Made by a program: the position numbers and the translations under genes
Notes under the pieces: model-generated
The model's input: the letters and a program-made list of their open reading frames with translations, nothing else
Database searches by the model: none
Told to the model about the DNA's origin: nothing
Source: Acidobacteriota bacterium
GTDB taxonomy: Bacteria; Acidobacteriota; Thermoanaerobaculia; Thermoanaerobaculales; Thermoanaerobaculaceae
DNA length: 33,115 nt
Reading direction: 5' to 3'
NCBI GenBank assembly: GCA_004298115.1
Contig: SCRJ01000120.1
Coordinates: 1 to 33,115, forward strand
Shown: piece by piece, positions 23,942-30,830 of the stretch
Position numbering within the stretch: position 1 is the stretch's first letter
Layout of the letters: each line of letters opens with the position of its first letter

Positions 23942-25261
23942 TCACGTGCCGTCCGACTCTCCCGGCGCCCGAAGCGGCGCCTCGTCTGCGTGGGTGAGAT
24001 GAGGGCCATGAAAGCGGTCGCCGTCGTGGTCGCCTCGTGCCTCGCCGCCCCCCGACCGCCGGTCGCCCGTGCCGAACAGGCTGACGAGCACGTCGCCCAC
24101 GTGATGGGTCCACGTCACGGCGCTGTGGCCCTCGGGCACCTCGGTGTAGTCCACGGCGTGGCCGGCGGCGGCGAGCACCAGCCGCAGGCCGCGCGCGGTC
24201 GCGACGTTGGCCAGGTCGTACCGCCCCGCCACGATCGCCACTCGCAGGTGAGCACCCCGGCGTCCCGGGATCGCAGCGATGTCCGCGGGGCCGATCCTGC
24301 GGCCGGGGATCAGCAGCCCCAGCCGGCCGAACCCGCCGGCGGCCCGGCCGGAGGCGAGCGCCGCGTCGAGCGCATCCTTCGCGCCGAACGAGATGCCGAG
24401 GATCGCGCGCCGGCTCGCGGCCCTGGTGACGCCGTACCGCGACGCCAGCCACCCCGGCAGCTCACCGGTGAGGAACGCGCGCAGCGGCGCGCCCGTGACG
24501 TACTCGCCGCCGTGCGGTTCTGGGCCCACGAACACCGCCACGATCGGCTCGATCTCGTGGTGGGCGATCAGCCAGTCGAGCACGCGCGCCACCTGGCCCG
24601 AGCGCAGGTCGAGGAACACCGCCACCGGGTACGCCCCGTCGCGGCGATAGCCCGGCGGCGTGTAGACGATGAGGCGGCACGGCCCGCCCAGCGCCCGGCT
24701 CGCGACCGTCGTCTCGGTGGTCGCGCCGGCGGGCGAAGTCGGCGGGTCCGCGAACTCCGGCGGCGGCCGGTAGCCGGGCGTCACGAACTCGGATGCCGGC
24801 AGCCCCCCGAACTCCGGCCCGGCCGCCTGACGCGGGTTGTGCGGGTCGAGCCGGTAATCGGACGGGCCGTCGGCGATCAGGTACTCGATGCGCGCCCGCG
24901 GCGCCACGCTCGCCTGCAGCGAGTACCACTCCGTCCGGCCCACGCGCGTCATCGTGCCGGCCGCGACGTCGAACGTGCCGTCGGCGTGCTCGCCCCAACC
25001 GGTCACGTCCGACACGACGCGCGGCACCGAACCGCCCGCGCGCTTCGCGAGGAACGTCACCGTCGCGTCGCCCCCGGCCGCCGGCCCGGCGACGACCGGC
25101 GTCGTCCGGCTCCCCGCTTCGATCGCGGCGATCGCCGCCGGCAGCGCCGTCGCCTCCGCCGCCGGGGCACGCGGCCGCGCCGGGCCCGAGCGCCAGGCGT
25201 ACACGCCGAGCGCGACAACGCCGGCGACCGAGAGGATCACGAGGGGTGTGCGGCGGTGCAT
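23942..25261 (-). CDS. Alpha/beta-hydrolase esterase, enterochelin-esterase-like
   Basis: A 439-residue protein with an N-terminal signal or anchor (residues ~6-22), then an E-set-like N-terminal domain (roughly 65-165, ending with DYRLDPHNPRQ) and an esterase domain. Catalytic features: GISFGA (Ser291), VAGRYDLAN (candidate Asp), EGHSAVTWTHH (candidate His). The architecture fits Fes/IroE-type esterases, which act on esters in the periplasm or cytoplasm. The C-terminus is arginine-, glycine- and histidine-rich. ATG at 25261 has GGAG four bases upstream; starts at 25285 or 25279 are also possible. No siderophore genes are nearby, so a siderophore substrate is not implied. Confidence 0.8.
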   Translation of the reverse strand: MHRRTPLVILSVAGVVALGVYAWRSGPARPRAPAAEATALPAAIAAIEAGSRTTPVVAGPAAGGDATVTFLAKRAGGSVPRVVSDVTGWGEHADGTFDVAAGTMTRVGRTEWYSLQASVAPRARIEYLIADGPSDYRLDPHNPRQAAGPEFGGLPASEFVTPGYRPPPEFADPPTSPAGATTETTVASRALGGPCRLIVYTPPGYRRDGAYPVAVFLDLRSGQVARVLDWLIAHHEIEPIVAVFVGPEPHGGEYVTGAPLRAFLTGELPGWLASRYGVTRAASRRAILGISFGAKDALDAALASGRAAGGFGRLGLLIPGRRIGPADIAAIPGRRGAHLRVAIVAGRYDLANVATARGLRLVLAAAGHAVDYTEVPEGHSAVTWTHHVGDVLVSLFGTGDRRSGGGEARGDHDGDRFHGPHLTHADEAPLRAPGESDGT

Positions 25262-25330
25262 GAAACTCCGTCGTCGCATCGTCAAGACGGGCGAACGGCG
25301 GGCTCCGGGGGCGGCACGAAGGCCGTCTCC

Positions 25331-25385
25331 CGGATGCCGCCGTCAGGCCCCGTTCGCGACCCTGCGCTCGGTCACGAGAATCCGG
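25331..25385. repeat. 55-bp dispersed repeat, copy 1
   Basis: About 90% identical (five mismatches in 55, no gaps) to 27672-27726. This copy covers the last codons of the small membrane protein gene (ending ILVTERRVANGA-stop on the minus strand) and 12 bp downstream of its stop. Confidence 0.75.
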
Positions 25386-25732
25386 ATGTAGCCGATTGCG
25401 AGAAGGGCCTCGACCGCGGCGCTCGCCAGAATGGCTGGCCCGGTGCGGCCAGCGGAGAACTCGTAGACGCTGAGGAATGCCAACATCGAGCACGCCGCCG
25501 CCGTTCCCGCACCCAACGCCGTCCGCGCGGCCGACACGGGTGCGGACCTGGCCAGGAAGAAGATGACACAGAGGCCGAGATAGAGTGCCCCGAGCCGCCT
25601 GCCGAGCAGGAGGACGCTCGCCGTGGGCTCAATCTGCCAACGGCCGACCAGGAGCGTCCCGGCGAATAGGTAACCAGCACCGAGCACGAGCGTCACGATG
25701 GCGGTGATGACGGCGATGGTTCTGAAGCTCAT
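25343..25732 (-). CDS. Small four-helix membrane protein, unknown function
   Basis: A 129-residue protein with four predicted helices (residues ~5-25, 42-62, 67-88, 95-115). GRRLGALYLGLCVIFFLAR and AVEALLAIGYIRI are its best-defined segments. It resembles small DoxX- or DUF4345-like proteins without a clear assignment. ATG at 25732 has AAAGGAG five bases upstream. Its 3' end overlaps the 55-bp repeat. Confidence 0.6.
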   Translation of the reverse strand: MSFRTIAVITAIVTLVLGAGYLFAGTLLVGRWQIEPTASVLLLGRRLGALYLGLCVIFFLARSAPVSAARTALGAGTAAACSMLAFLSVYEFSAGRTGPAILASAAVEALLAIGYIRILVTERRVANGA

Positions 25733-25871
25733 GGCAGCTCCTTTCGCCCCCTGGATGGGGTTCCGACGCCGCGTCCGTGTCACGGTTGGAGTGCTTCACG
25801 GCGATGCAGTTCGGGGCGTTGTCCGCTCCGAAGCGCCTTTGGACGCCTCGGGGGCCGGTGCCGACCCGCTC

Positions 25872-26366
25872 TTAGAAGACACGGGGAACCACTCTCTTCG
25901 TCGTCGCCGCGTACGAAGCGTGCTCCGGGTAGCGCTGCAGGAGGAGGCGCTCCTCGGCGAGGATGCGAGCGAGGCTGCCGGCGAGGACGAGAAGAACCAG
26001 CCCGGCCGCGATGAACGAGGCGTGCGCGCAGGCGCCTGCGACGGCGAAGACGCACACGGCCGTGTAGATGGGGTGCCGGACGAAACGGTACGGCCCGGTC
26101 GTCACGAGGCCGCCTGCGGTCGGATCGGCGCTCGCGTGGAAGCTGCGTCGGCCGAAGGTGACGCGTGCCCACACCATGAGTGCGACGGCGGCGGCCTGGA
26201 CGGCGATCACGAGCGCAGCGCGCGACCGCAGCGAGTGGGCCGCGAGGAGGCCCGCCAGGCCGCCGACCATGAGCAGAAGACCCGCGACGGAGATCGTCCT
26301 CAGCACGCGCTCGTCCCCCGAGGAGAGCCGGGGCGGCGACTGCCGCCCTTCGGCGACACGCCGCAT
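25872..26366 (-). CDS. Isoprenylcysteine/phospholipid methyltransferase-like membrane protein
   Basis: A 164-residue protein of the ICMT/PEMT type with about four helices. The conserved C-terminal core reads GLVTTGPYRFVRHPIYTAV, then LARILAEERLLLQRYPEHAS and YAATTKRVVPRVF. RHPIYT plus EE...L...Y is the SAM/lipid-site signature. The protein probably methylates a small lipid or thiol; the substrate is not known. ATG at 26366 is preferred (CAGGG upstream), although one further upstream (26438) is in frame. Confidence 0.8.
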   Translation of the reverse strand: MRRVAEGRQSPPRLSSGDERVLRTISVAGLLLMVGGLAGLLAAHSLRSRAALVIAVQAAAVALMVWARVTFGRRSFHASADPTAGGLVTTGPYRFVRHPIYTAVCVFAVAGACAHASFIAAGLVLLVLAGSLARILAEERLLLQRYPEHASYAATTKRVVPRVF

Positions 26367-26507
26367 GGCCGGCCCTGGTTCGGCATAACTCGATGATAAG
26401 CGACGACATGCCCGCCGAGCGCACGCGCCTCTCGGCATGCCGGCTGCGAGCGCCGGTGGTCCGGAGCTCTGTTCGTGGGTCCCCCACCCCTCCTTCCCGC
26501 AGAAGCT

Positions 26508-26882
26508 CTACTTGGCGGCGACCGGCGACCGACTCTGACGCACGCACAGGGCCGTCCAAACCGCGCCTAGAAGGTCGACACAGCCAAAGAGCGCGAGCGC
26601 GGGCACGGCGAGCTTCAACACCGAAAAGGCCGCAAGACACACGAAGACGAACGCCCGGACCCTGACCGTCCATTGAAAGAACTCGACCATCTCCCGCCTC
26701 GCCGCCAGCACGTAATAGGTCGCCAAACACAGCACCAGAACCCCGACAACGCGCACCCACACCTCGGTAGTGGAGGCAAATCCGAAGATCCGCAGGAGAA
26801 CGTTGGGGACCATGACAAGGAGGAGCCCAAGAAACACCAGGTACACGCCAAACACGAAGACGCTCGTGGCACTCTTGCTCAT
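26508..26882 (-). CDS. Small membrane protein, unknown function
   Basis: A 124-residue protein with four predicted helices. Visible runs are VFVFGVYLVFLGLLLVMVPN, VRVVGVLVLCLATYYVLAARR and VPALALFGCVDLLGAVWTAL. The arrangement (short loops, 'P-N' after helix 1) resembles the preceding small membrane gene at 25343-25732 in size and helix order, but no clear sequence identity. GGGGAGG upstream supports the start. G+C of this region is a little lower than its neighbours by eye. No family recognised. Confidence 0.6.
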   Translation of the reverse strand: MSKSATSVFVFGVYLVFLGLLLVMVPNVLLRIFGFASTTEVWVRVVGVLVLCLATYYVLAARREMVEFFQWTVRVRAFVFVCLAAFSVLKLAVPALALFGCVDLLGAVWTALCVRQSRSPVAAK

Positions 26883-27026
26883 GTCACCCTCCCCAGGTTT
26901 TCGGGTCTGTTCGCAGCGCCGGCAACACAAGCGTGCCGCCTGGCGGCGCCGTTCGGCCACTGGGCCGAGTCTGCCGGGGGCGTCGCGCCGATCGGAAGAC
27001 GAGTGGCAGTCGGCCGCGACCGCATG

Positions 27027-27566
27027 TCAGGCACCGGCCGTTCTCTTCGCGCGCGACTCCTTGAGACGCGACGACCACTGCCAGAGACCCGCGGCCACCT
27101 CGGGCGGGAGCCGGTGTCCGAGCTCGCGAGCCATGAGGAGGAGCTGGCCCCGATGGTGGGCCTCGTGGGAAACCGCGTATGCCGTGAAGAGAACGACGTT
27201 GCGCGGCATGGCGCCCCAGACGAACGCGCTCGAAACGCCGGGGAACGCCCCGCCGGCGTCCTGGCCCGCCTCCAGCATGCGCAGGATCGCCTTGCCGCTC
27301 GAGGCGAGAGCCGTCACCAAGCCTCTGCGGGTGACGGCGAGGCGGTCGACCGGGCGCGGGATCGGAACGGCCGTGCCGACTGCGAGGCTGCGCATCCAGC
27401 TGCAGCGCGAGTTGTGCAGGTGCGCCGCGACGCCGCGGACGGTGCGGCGCGGCGAAGCCGGCAGTCCGGCAGCCCAGACCGCCGCGGGGATGTTCGCGAC
27501 GAGGAAGGTCGTGACGCGGGCGTTGATGCGCCAGGCTTCGAGGATCGCTTCTTCGGGTGAGGTCAT
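27027..27566 (-). CDS. DinB-family protein
   Basis: A 179-residue DinB-type four-helix bundle. The three candidate metal histidines occur in GVAAHLHNSRCSWM and in AYAVSHEAHHRGQLLLMARELGH; HEAHHRGQ is a strong family signature. Role in the family is varied, often thiol-dependent chemistry, and unproven here. ATG at 27566 has GGAG five bases upstream. This is the second DinB protein in 5 kb and shares only the general motif with the first. Confidence 0.85.
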   Translation of the reverse strand: MTSPEEAILEAWRINARVTTFLVANIPAAVWAAGLPASPRRTVRGVAAHLHNSRCSWMRSLAVGTAVPIPRPVDRLAVTRRGLVTALASSGKAILRMLEAGQDAGGAFPGVSSAFVWGAMPRNVVLFTAYAVSHEAHHRGQLLLMARELGHRLPPEVAAGLWQWSSRLKESRAKRTAGA

Positions 27567-27671
27567 AGGCGCTCCGAGTTCGTAAGGGTGCTGATGGCTG
27601 ACGCGAGTATTCACCTCTCAAGCCTACAACGGGTCGCGGGCCGTGCGAGCCTCGCGAGCGCCCCTGTCCGC

Positions 27672-27726
27672 CGGATGCCGTCGTCAGCCCCCGGTCGCGA
27701 CGCTGCGCTCGGCCACGAGAATCCGG
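27672..27726. repeat. 55-bp dispersed repeat, copy 2
   Basis: Lies alone in the 201-bp gap between the DinB start and the 3' end of the next gene. On the minus strand it still reads RILVAERSVATGG-stop, matching the tail of the membrane gene at 25343-25732, but the preceding codons do not match. Either a leftover of a duplicated gene or a member of a dispersed repeat family. Confidence 0.75.
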
Positions 27727-27767
27727 CTGAGTCCGGCCCGCGCACGCCGTCCCGCGGCGACCTCCTG

Positions 27768-28139
27768 TTACGCGGCGTCCCCGTCCGTCTCGACGACGCA
27801 CGCCTCGGCCGCGAACACGAACGCCTTCCCCGGCCGGATCGCATGCGGGACGTTCTCACGCCACCACCTCGCAGCCGCCGGGTCGCGGGTCTCGAGCGCC
27901 GCCATCGCCGCGACCGCCGCAACCGCGTACCCGCGATGCCGCTCCAGCCGGCCGGAGAGGAGCGCCGACACGCGTGCCACGAGGCCTTTCGGGCCCGTCA
28001 GGACCCCGGACGACCGCCACTCCCTGGGATGTCGGTGGAACAGAGGCAGCGGAATGCGAACCCCCACCCACGCCCTGCGAACCTCCTCGGGCGCTTCCCC
28101 CGGGGGAACCGCGATGATCCGAATGAACCGGCGCGTCAT
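27768..28139 (-). CDS. Hypothetical protein
   Basis: A 123-residue soluble protein. MTRRFIRIIAVPPGEAPEEVRRAWVGVRIPL looks like a beta strand plus helix; GPKGLVARVSALLSGRLERH is a likely amphipathic helix. The end (VVETDGDAA) is acidic. No family recognised. GGGAGGGAG before the ATG gives a strong ribosome binding site, so it is probably translated. Confidence 0.55.
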   Translation of the reverse strand: MTRRFIRIIAVPPGEAPEEVRRAWVGVRIPLPLFHRHPREWRSSGVLTGPKGLVARVSALLSGRLERHRGYAVAAVAAMAALETRDPAAARWWRENVPHAIRPGKAFVFAAEACVVETDGDAA

Positions 28140-28207
28140 GGCCGCTCCCTCCCTGCAGATTCGCCTTCCCGTTCGCCGGCGGGCGCTGTCGGCCTGCAGC
28201 GGCCGCG

Positions 28208-28594
28208 CTATACCGCGCCCGGTTCGGCTCCCCCGAGCGCCGCACGACGGAACAGCCACGCCGATCCGGCGAACAGCGCCACGAAGAACCCGTTCAGAAT
28301 CACGAGCTCGAGCGCTCCGCTCCACGGCAAGCCCAACCCCGCGATCACCGCGAACACGGCGACCGACGTCTGGGCGAGCGCCGTGGCGACCAGCGCGCGG
28401 GCCATCCCACCCGGGCGGAAGCGCGCGACGAGGGCGCCGATCACCCCGACTCCGAGCACCCCGAAGTACATCAGGTTGGCGGGGTCGCCATCCCTCCCGA
28501 TGATGCCGACGCCCAGGCTCAGCCAGACGAGGAAGAGCGCCGCCACGAGCGCGACGACGACGGCCCATCGATACGTGGTCTTCCGAGTATGCAT
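28208..28594 (-). CDS. Small membrane protein, unknown function
   Basis: A 128-residue protein with four predicted helices (residues ~9-30, 41-60, 68-88, 94-116). The loop GRDGDPANLMYFGVLGVGVIG and the pair GGMARALVATALAQ are its clearest features; the order fits small DUF-type 4TM proteins common in soil bacteria. GGGAGGGCC upstream supports the ATG at 28594. The ORF ends 67 bp before the hypothetical gene that follows it. Confidence 0.6.
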   Translation of the reverse strand: MHTRKTTYRWAVVVALVAALFLVWLSLGVGIIGRDGDPANLMYFGVLGVGVIGALVARFRPGGMARALVATALAQTSVAVFAVIAGLGLPWSGALELVILNGFFVALFAGSAWLFRRAALGGAEPGAV

Positions 28595-28631
28595 GGCCCT
28601 CCCAACGAGAGTGCGTGCGTCGAGCCACACT

Positions 28632-28895
28632 CTACTCGACCCCGTCGAGCCATGCCTCTCTGCCGTTCCTGGGCGCTCTCATGAGCGGCAACGAGCCGAG
28701 CAGGCCACAGGGCTCCGCCGCTATTGCGAACGACCACCCGACACCGGAGGGATCCTGCAGCCGAGCACGCTCCCGGATGATCCACCAAAGTTGGACGAAC
28801 ACCCACAACGAGGTCGCGACACGACGGCGCCGCAGTGGCGAGCCGGCCACAGGATCGGCGCCGAGCGGAACGATCGGCGGCGACGCGACTTCCAT
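28632..28895 (-). CDS. Possible small protein in the leftmost cassette, uncertain
   Basis: An open frame of 87 codons from ATG 28895 (alternative start 28937, 101 codons). It contains ATSLWVFVQLWWIIRERARL, a possible membrane-associated segment, and GWSFAIAAEPCGLLGSLPLM. Composition looks protein-like and it ends short of the 3' neighbour. AAGG four bases before ATG is a weak ribosome binding site. If the attC at 28966 is real, this frame would be the gene of the cassette to its left, read in reverse like most others here. Otherwise the 28595-28965 stretch holds nothing recognised. Confidence 0.35.
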   Translation of the reverse strand: MEVASPPIVPLGADPVAGSPLRRRRVATSLWVFVQLWWIIRERARLQDPSGVGWSFAIAAEPCGLLGSLPLMRAPRNGREAWLDGVE

Positions 28896-28965
28896 CACGC
28901 CTTGCGCCACGGGCGACCCCATCCTGACCACGGTCATGCCGGAGCCCCCGCTTCCTCCTCGAGGA

Positions 28966-29091
28966 GGTTAACGCTGCGCTTCAGTGGGCCGGCCACTTTC
29001 ACCCTTGGCATACGACCAGCCTACCCCTGGACACCGCACGACGGCGGACTTGCCAGCCGTGTGGCCGGTCCACTGCAAGCTCCTGTTAGCT
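28966..29091 (+). repeat. attC site 0 (divergent)
   Basis: R'' GGTTAAC (28966-28972), R' GTTAGCT (29085-29091). Inner arms pair well: GCTTCAGTGG with CCACTGCAAGC, leaving an unpaired C in the right arm as in ordinary attC, and GGCCGGCCAC with GTGGCCGG. Both core boxes deviate from consensus, but the fold and the match of TTAGCT with the R'' of the next site support it. Confidence 0.75.
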
Positions 29092-29095
29092 GGCC

Positions 29096-29124
29096 TTGAC
29101 ATGTGCAGACAACGTGCATATAGT
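29096..29124 (+). promoter_or_regulatory. Promoter and likely operator of brnTA
   Basis: TTGACA (29096-29101), 17-bp spacer, TATAGT (29119-29124): near-perfect sigma-70. The GTG of brnT starts six bases after the -10, so it should be the +1. The spacer holds an imperfect inverted repeat ATGTGCA-N7-TGCATAT (29101-29121), which also gives GTGCA twice 11 bp apart. It is a good candidate for BrnA binding. Confidence 0.75.
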
Positions 29125-29130
29125 GATCCT

Positions 29131-29403
29131 GTGAGCTTCGAGTGGGACCCGCGGAAGGCCGACGCCAACCTCCGGAAACATGGCGTGGACTTCGCTGACG
29201 CCGCTCTGGCCCTTGAGGACGAGCACGCGATCACGATACCGGACGCGGCGAGTGCTTCGGAGGAGCGGCTCATAACCCTGGGCATGGACCCACTCGGCAC
29301 AGTTCTTGTGGTCGTGTACACCTGGCGCTCCGAGACGATTCGTCTCATCTCGGCCCGCAAGGCAACCCGCCGCGAAGCGCGGCAGTATGGGGAATGGCGA
29401 TGA
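29131..29403 (+). CDS. brnT: BrnT-family ribonuclease toxin
   Basis: A 90-residue toxin of the BrnT (RelE-fold) family. Landmarks: FEWDPRKADANLRKHGVDFA, GMDPLGTVLVVVYTWRSETIRLISARKA and RREARQYGEWR, all characteristic. BrnT cleaves RNA and is neutralised by BrnA, with which it is coded in one cassette (cassette 1). The GTG start at 29131 gives the family N-terminus and follows the -10 by six bases. An ATG at 29101 would overlap the -35 element. Its stop overlaps the brnA start (ATGA). Confidence 0.93.
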   Translation: MSFEWDPRKADANLRKHGVDFADAALALEDEHAITIPDAASASEERLITLGMDPLGTVLVVVYTWRSETIRLISARKATRREARQYGEWR

Positions 29404-29654
29404 AGAGCGAATACGACTTTGCTGGTGGCAAGCGGGGACCCGTGGGCAAGCCAGTTCCGGGCAAGACCCGGATCACGATCCGCATCGACAACGATGTGCT
29501 GGCCTGGTTCCGGGACGAGGTTCATCGTCGGGGCGGCGGCAACTACCAGAGCCTTATCAACGACGCCCTTCGCGAGCACATGAGCGCCAACCGGGAAGCC
29601 CTGGAGCTGAAGCTGCGGCGGATCATTCGTGAGGAACTCAAAAGGGCCAGCTAA
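29400..29654 (+). CDS. brnA: BrnA-family antitoxin
   Basis: An 84-residue antitoxin. The central PGKTRITIRIDNDVLAWFRDEV is the ribbon-helix-helix of BrnA, followed by GGGNYQSLINDALREHM. BrnA binds and neutralises BrnT and represses the operon. The ATG at 29400 is favoured over 29394 because GGGGA lies six bases before it and it overlaps the brnT stop. Its stop codon TAA lies inside the R'' box of the following attC (AGCTAAC), so the gene fills the cassette exactly. Confidence 0.94.
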   Translation: MKSEYDFAGGKRGPVGKPVPGKTRITIRIDNDVLAWFRDEVHRRGGGNYQSLINDALREHMSANREALELKLRRIIREELKRAS

Positions 29655-29749
29655 CGCTCGCGCTGACCTGCGGGCCGGGCTGGCGCGCCCGTTGCACCCC
29701 TGCAACGGGCGTGACAGGACGGGCCGTCAGGTCCAGCGCGCTGTTAGGT
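29649..29749 (+). repeat. attC site A (end of cassette 1)
   Basis: R'' AGCTAAC (29649-29655), R' GTTAGGT (29743-29749). Inner arms GCGCTGACCTG and CAGGTCCAGCGC pair with one unpaired C on the right. Central stem GCCCGTTGCA/TGCAACGGGC with a CCCC loop. Confidence 0.92.
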
Positions 29750-29762
29750 CGCTCTTGTCTGC

Positions 29763-30458
29763 TTACAGCCATCTCCTGACTCCTTCGACGATGCCAGCCA
29801 CGCCTGCTACCGAGCTTGTAAGGAGTTGTAGAGCTGATACACCTATGCCGCGAAACTGAAAGTCCACCCAGACGATTCGGTCAACGCGCTGGGCCGGGTG
29901 GGGCACCGGCAACTGAGTTCCAGGGTCGATGGGCACACCCCCGATGAAGACGCCCGCGCCGAACTTCACAGCTCTCGGGTCCCACCTCACTTCCCCGTCT
30001 CCAGGACCCGAGACTCTTACACGCTCTGACTCCACCCTGGACTGTTCGAGCAGCTCTCCATGCTTATTCTCGGAGTTGACACGGTTGAAGTCGCCGAGCC
30101 ACTCGCAGCCCTGGTGATAGGGTTGCTCCGACTCGAGGTATGCCCAGAGGTCTGGGCAGGCGGTTGCTAAGCCCGCAAACCAAGACGAGACCTTTTGCTC
30201 AAACGCCTGCCGTGACGGGAGAATGGGAAAGTAGAACCGCACACGAGGGTCGGCGCTGGGACAGTGTCTGGCGCGGAGGTCCTGCGCAAGATAGTCGAGG
30301 GCTGAGCGAAGATTACCGCACAGGTTCTTGATGTCGATTCTAAGGTCCGGGTCAATCTGCTTCGCCGCCAGGGAGGCCTTGTACCGGTTCATTATCGTGT
30401 CGAGATCTCGTCGTGAACGGTCCAAGAGGGCATCGATGCTGGTAGCACGACTACTCAT
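29763..30458 (-). CDS. Cassette 2 protein, unknown function
   Basis: A 231-residue soluble protein read against the attC direction. The first ~90 residues are mostly helical (SIDALLDRSRRDLDTIMNRY, LCGNLRSALDYLAQDLRARH), and a later NRVNSENKHGELLEQS is helix-forming. The last part is beta-rich (FGAGVFIGGVPIDPG, IVWVDFQFRG). The helical N-terminus with N-x-x-x-KH has a HEPN-like look, but the family is not recognised. GGGAGGG sits six bases before ATG; the start is 22 bp from the end of the cassette, so its promoter would lie in the attC or beyond. Confidence 0.7.
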   Translation of the reverse strand: MSSRATSIDALLDRSRRDLDTIMNRYKASLAAKQIDPDLRIDIKNLCGNLRSALDYLAQDLRARHCPSADPRVRFYFPILPSRQAFEQKVSSWFAGLATACPDLWAYLESEQPYHQGCEWLGDFNRVNSENKHGELLEQSRVESERVRVSGPGDGEVRWDPRAVKFGAGVFIGGVPIDPGTQLPVPHPAQRVDRIVWVDFQFRGIGVSALQLLTSSVAGVAGIVEGVRRWL

Positions 30459-30479
30459 GCCTGCCCTCCCTGAGAGGCG

Positions 30480-30602
30480 ACCTAACGCCGCCGTTCAGCC
30501 GCCCGCCGGCTGACCCCCTGAACTTGGGCATGGCACGACGATGAACCGAGGCCCGACTGCTGTGCAGGCAGCCCGGTCGCCTGGTCCAGCGCGCTGTTAG
30601 GC
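30480..30602 (+). repeat. attC site B (end of cassette 2), mosaic
   Basis: R'' ACCTAAC (30480-30486), R' GTTAGGC (30596-30602). The left arm is like sites C and D (GTTCAGCCGCCCGCCGGCTG) but the right arm (GGTCCAGCGCGCTGTTAGG) is like site A. The L boxes do not pair with each other, so folding is likely impaired. Confidence 0.85.
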
Positions 30603-30608
30603 CGCAAC

Positions 30609-30830
30609 CTACGGCGCGACGAGTTGCTCATGAGACAACTCGGTGTCGCGAAGGATCTTGGCCATCAGCCCCCGACCGATAGTCTCCCCCGCGTGAACGG
30701 GCACGACCGTGGCACGCCCGTCGGGATGCCGCAGAAACTGATGACTGCCCCGGGTGCGGATCACCTCGAACCCATGAAGCTTCAGCGCGGCGACGATCTC
30801 CTTGCCACTGAGCGCTCGATAGGGGTTCAT
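30609..30830 (-). CDS. hicA: HicA-family mRNA interferase toxin
   Basis: A 73-residue HicA with the double-stranded-RNA-binding fold. Features: GKEIVAALKLHGFEVIRTRGSHQFLRHPDGRA, with catalytic histidine in GSHQFL, and VPVHAGETIGRGLMAKILRDTEL. HicA cleaves mRNAs and is blocked by HicB. It starts inside the hicB stop (4-bp overlap), so hicB comes first and hicA second on the minus strand. Cassette 3 is read opposite to the attC orientation. Confidence 0.94.
   Translation of the reverse strand: MNPYRALSGKEIVAALKLHGFEVIRTRGSHQFLRHPDGRATVVPVHAGETIGRGLMAKILRDTELSHEQLVAP

Noticed and set aside
26984-27001. Adapter-like GATCGGAAG in an intergenic gap
   Set aside because: It matches the reverse adapter (AGATCGGAAGAGC) for only about 9 bases within ordinary sequence, with no break in the surrounding features. 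Probably chance.
28615-28971. Plus-strand frame of 118 codons ending in the left attC
   Set aside because: The product is Pro/Ser/Arg-rich and low in hydrophobic pattern. The opposite frame looks more like protein, although neither is secure.
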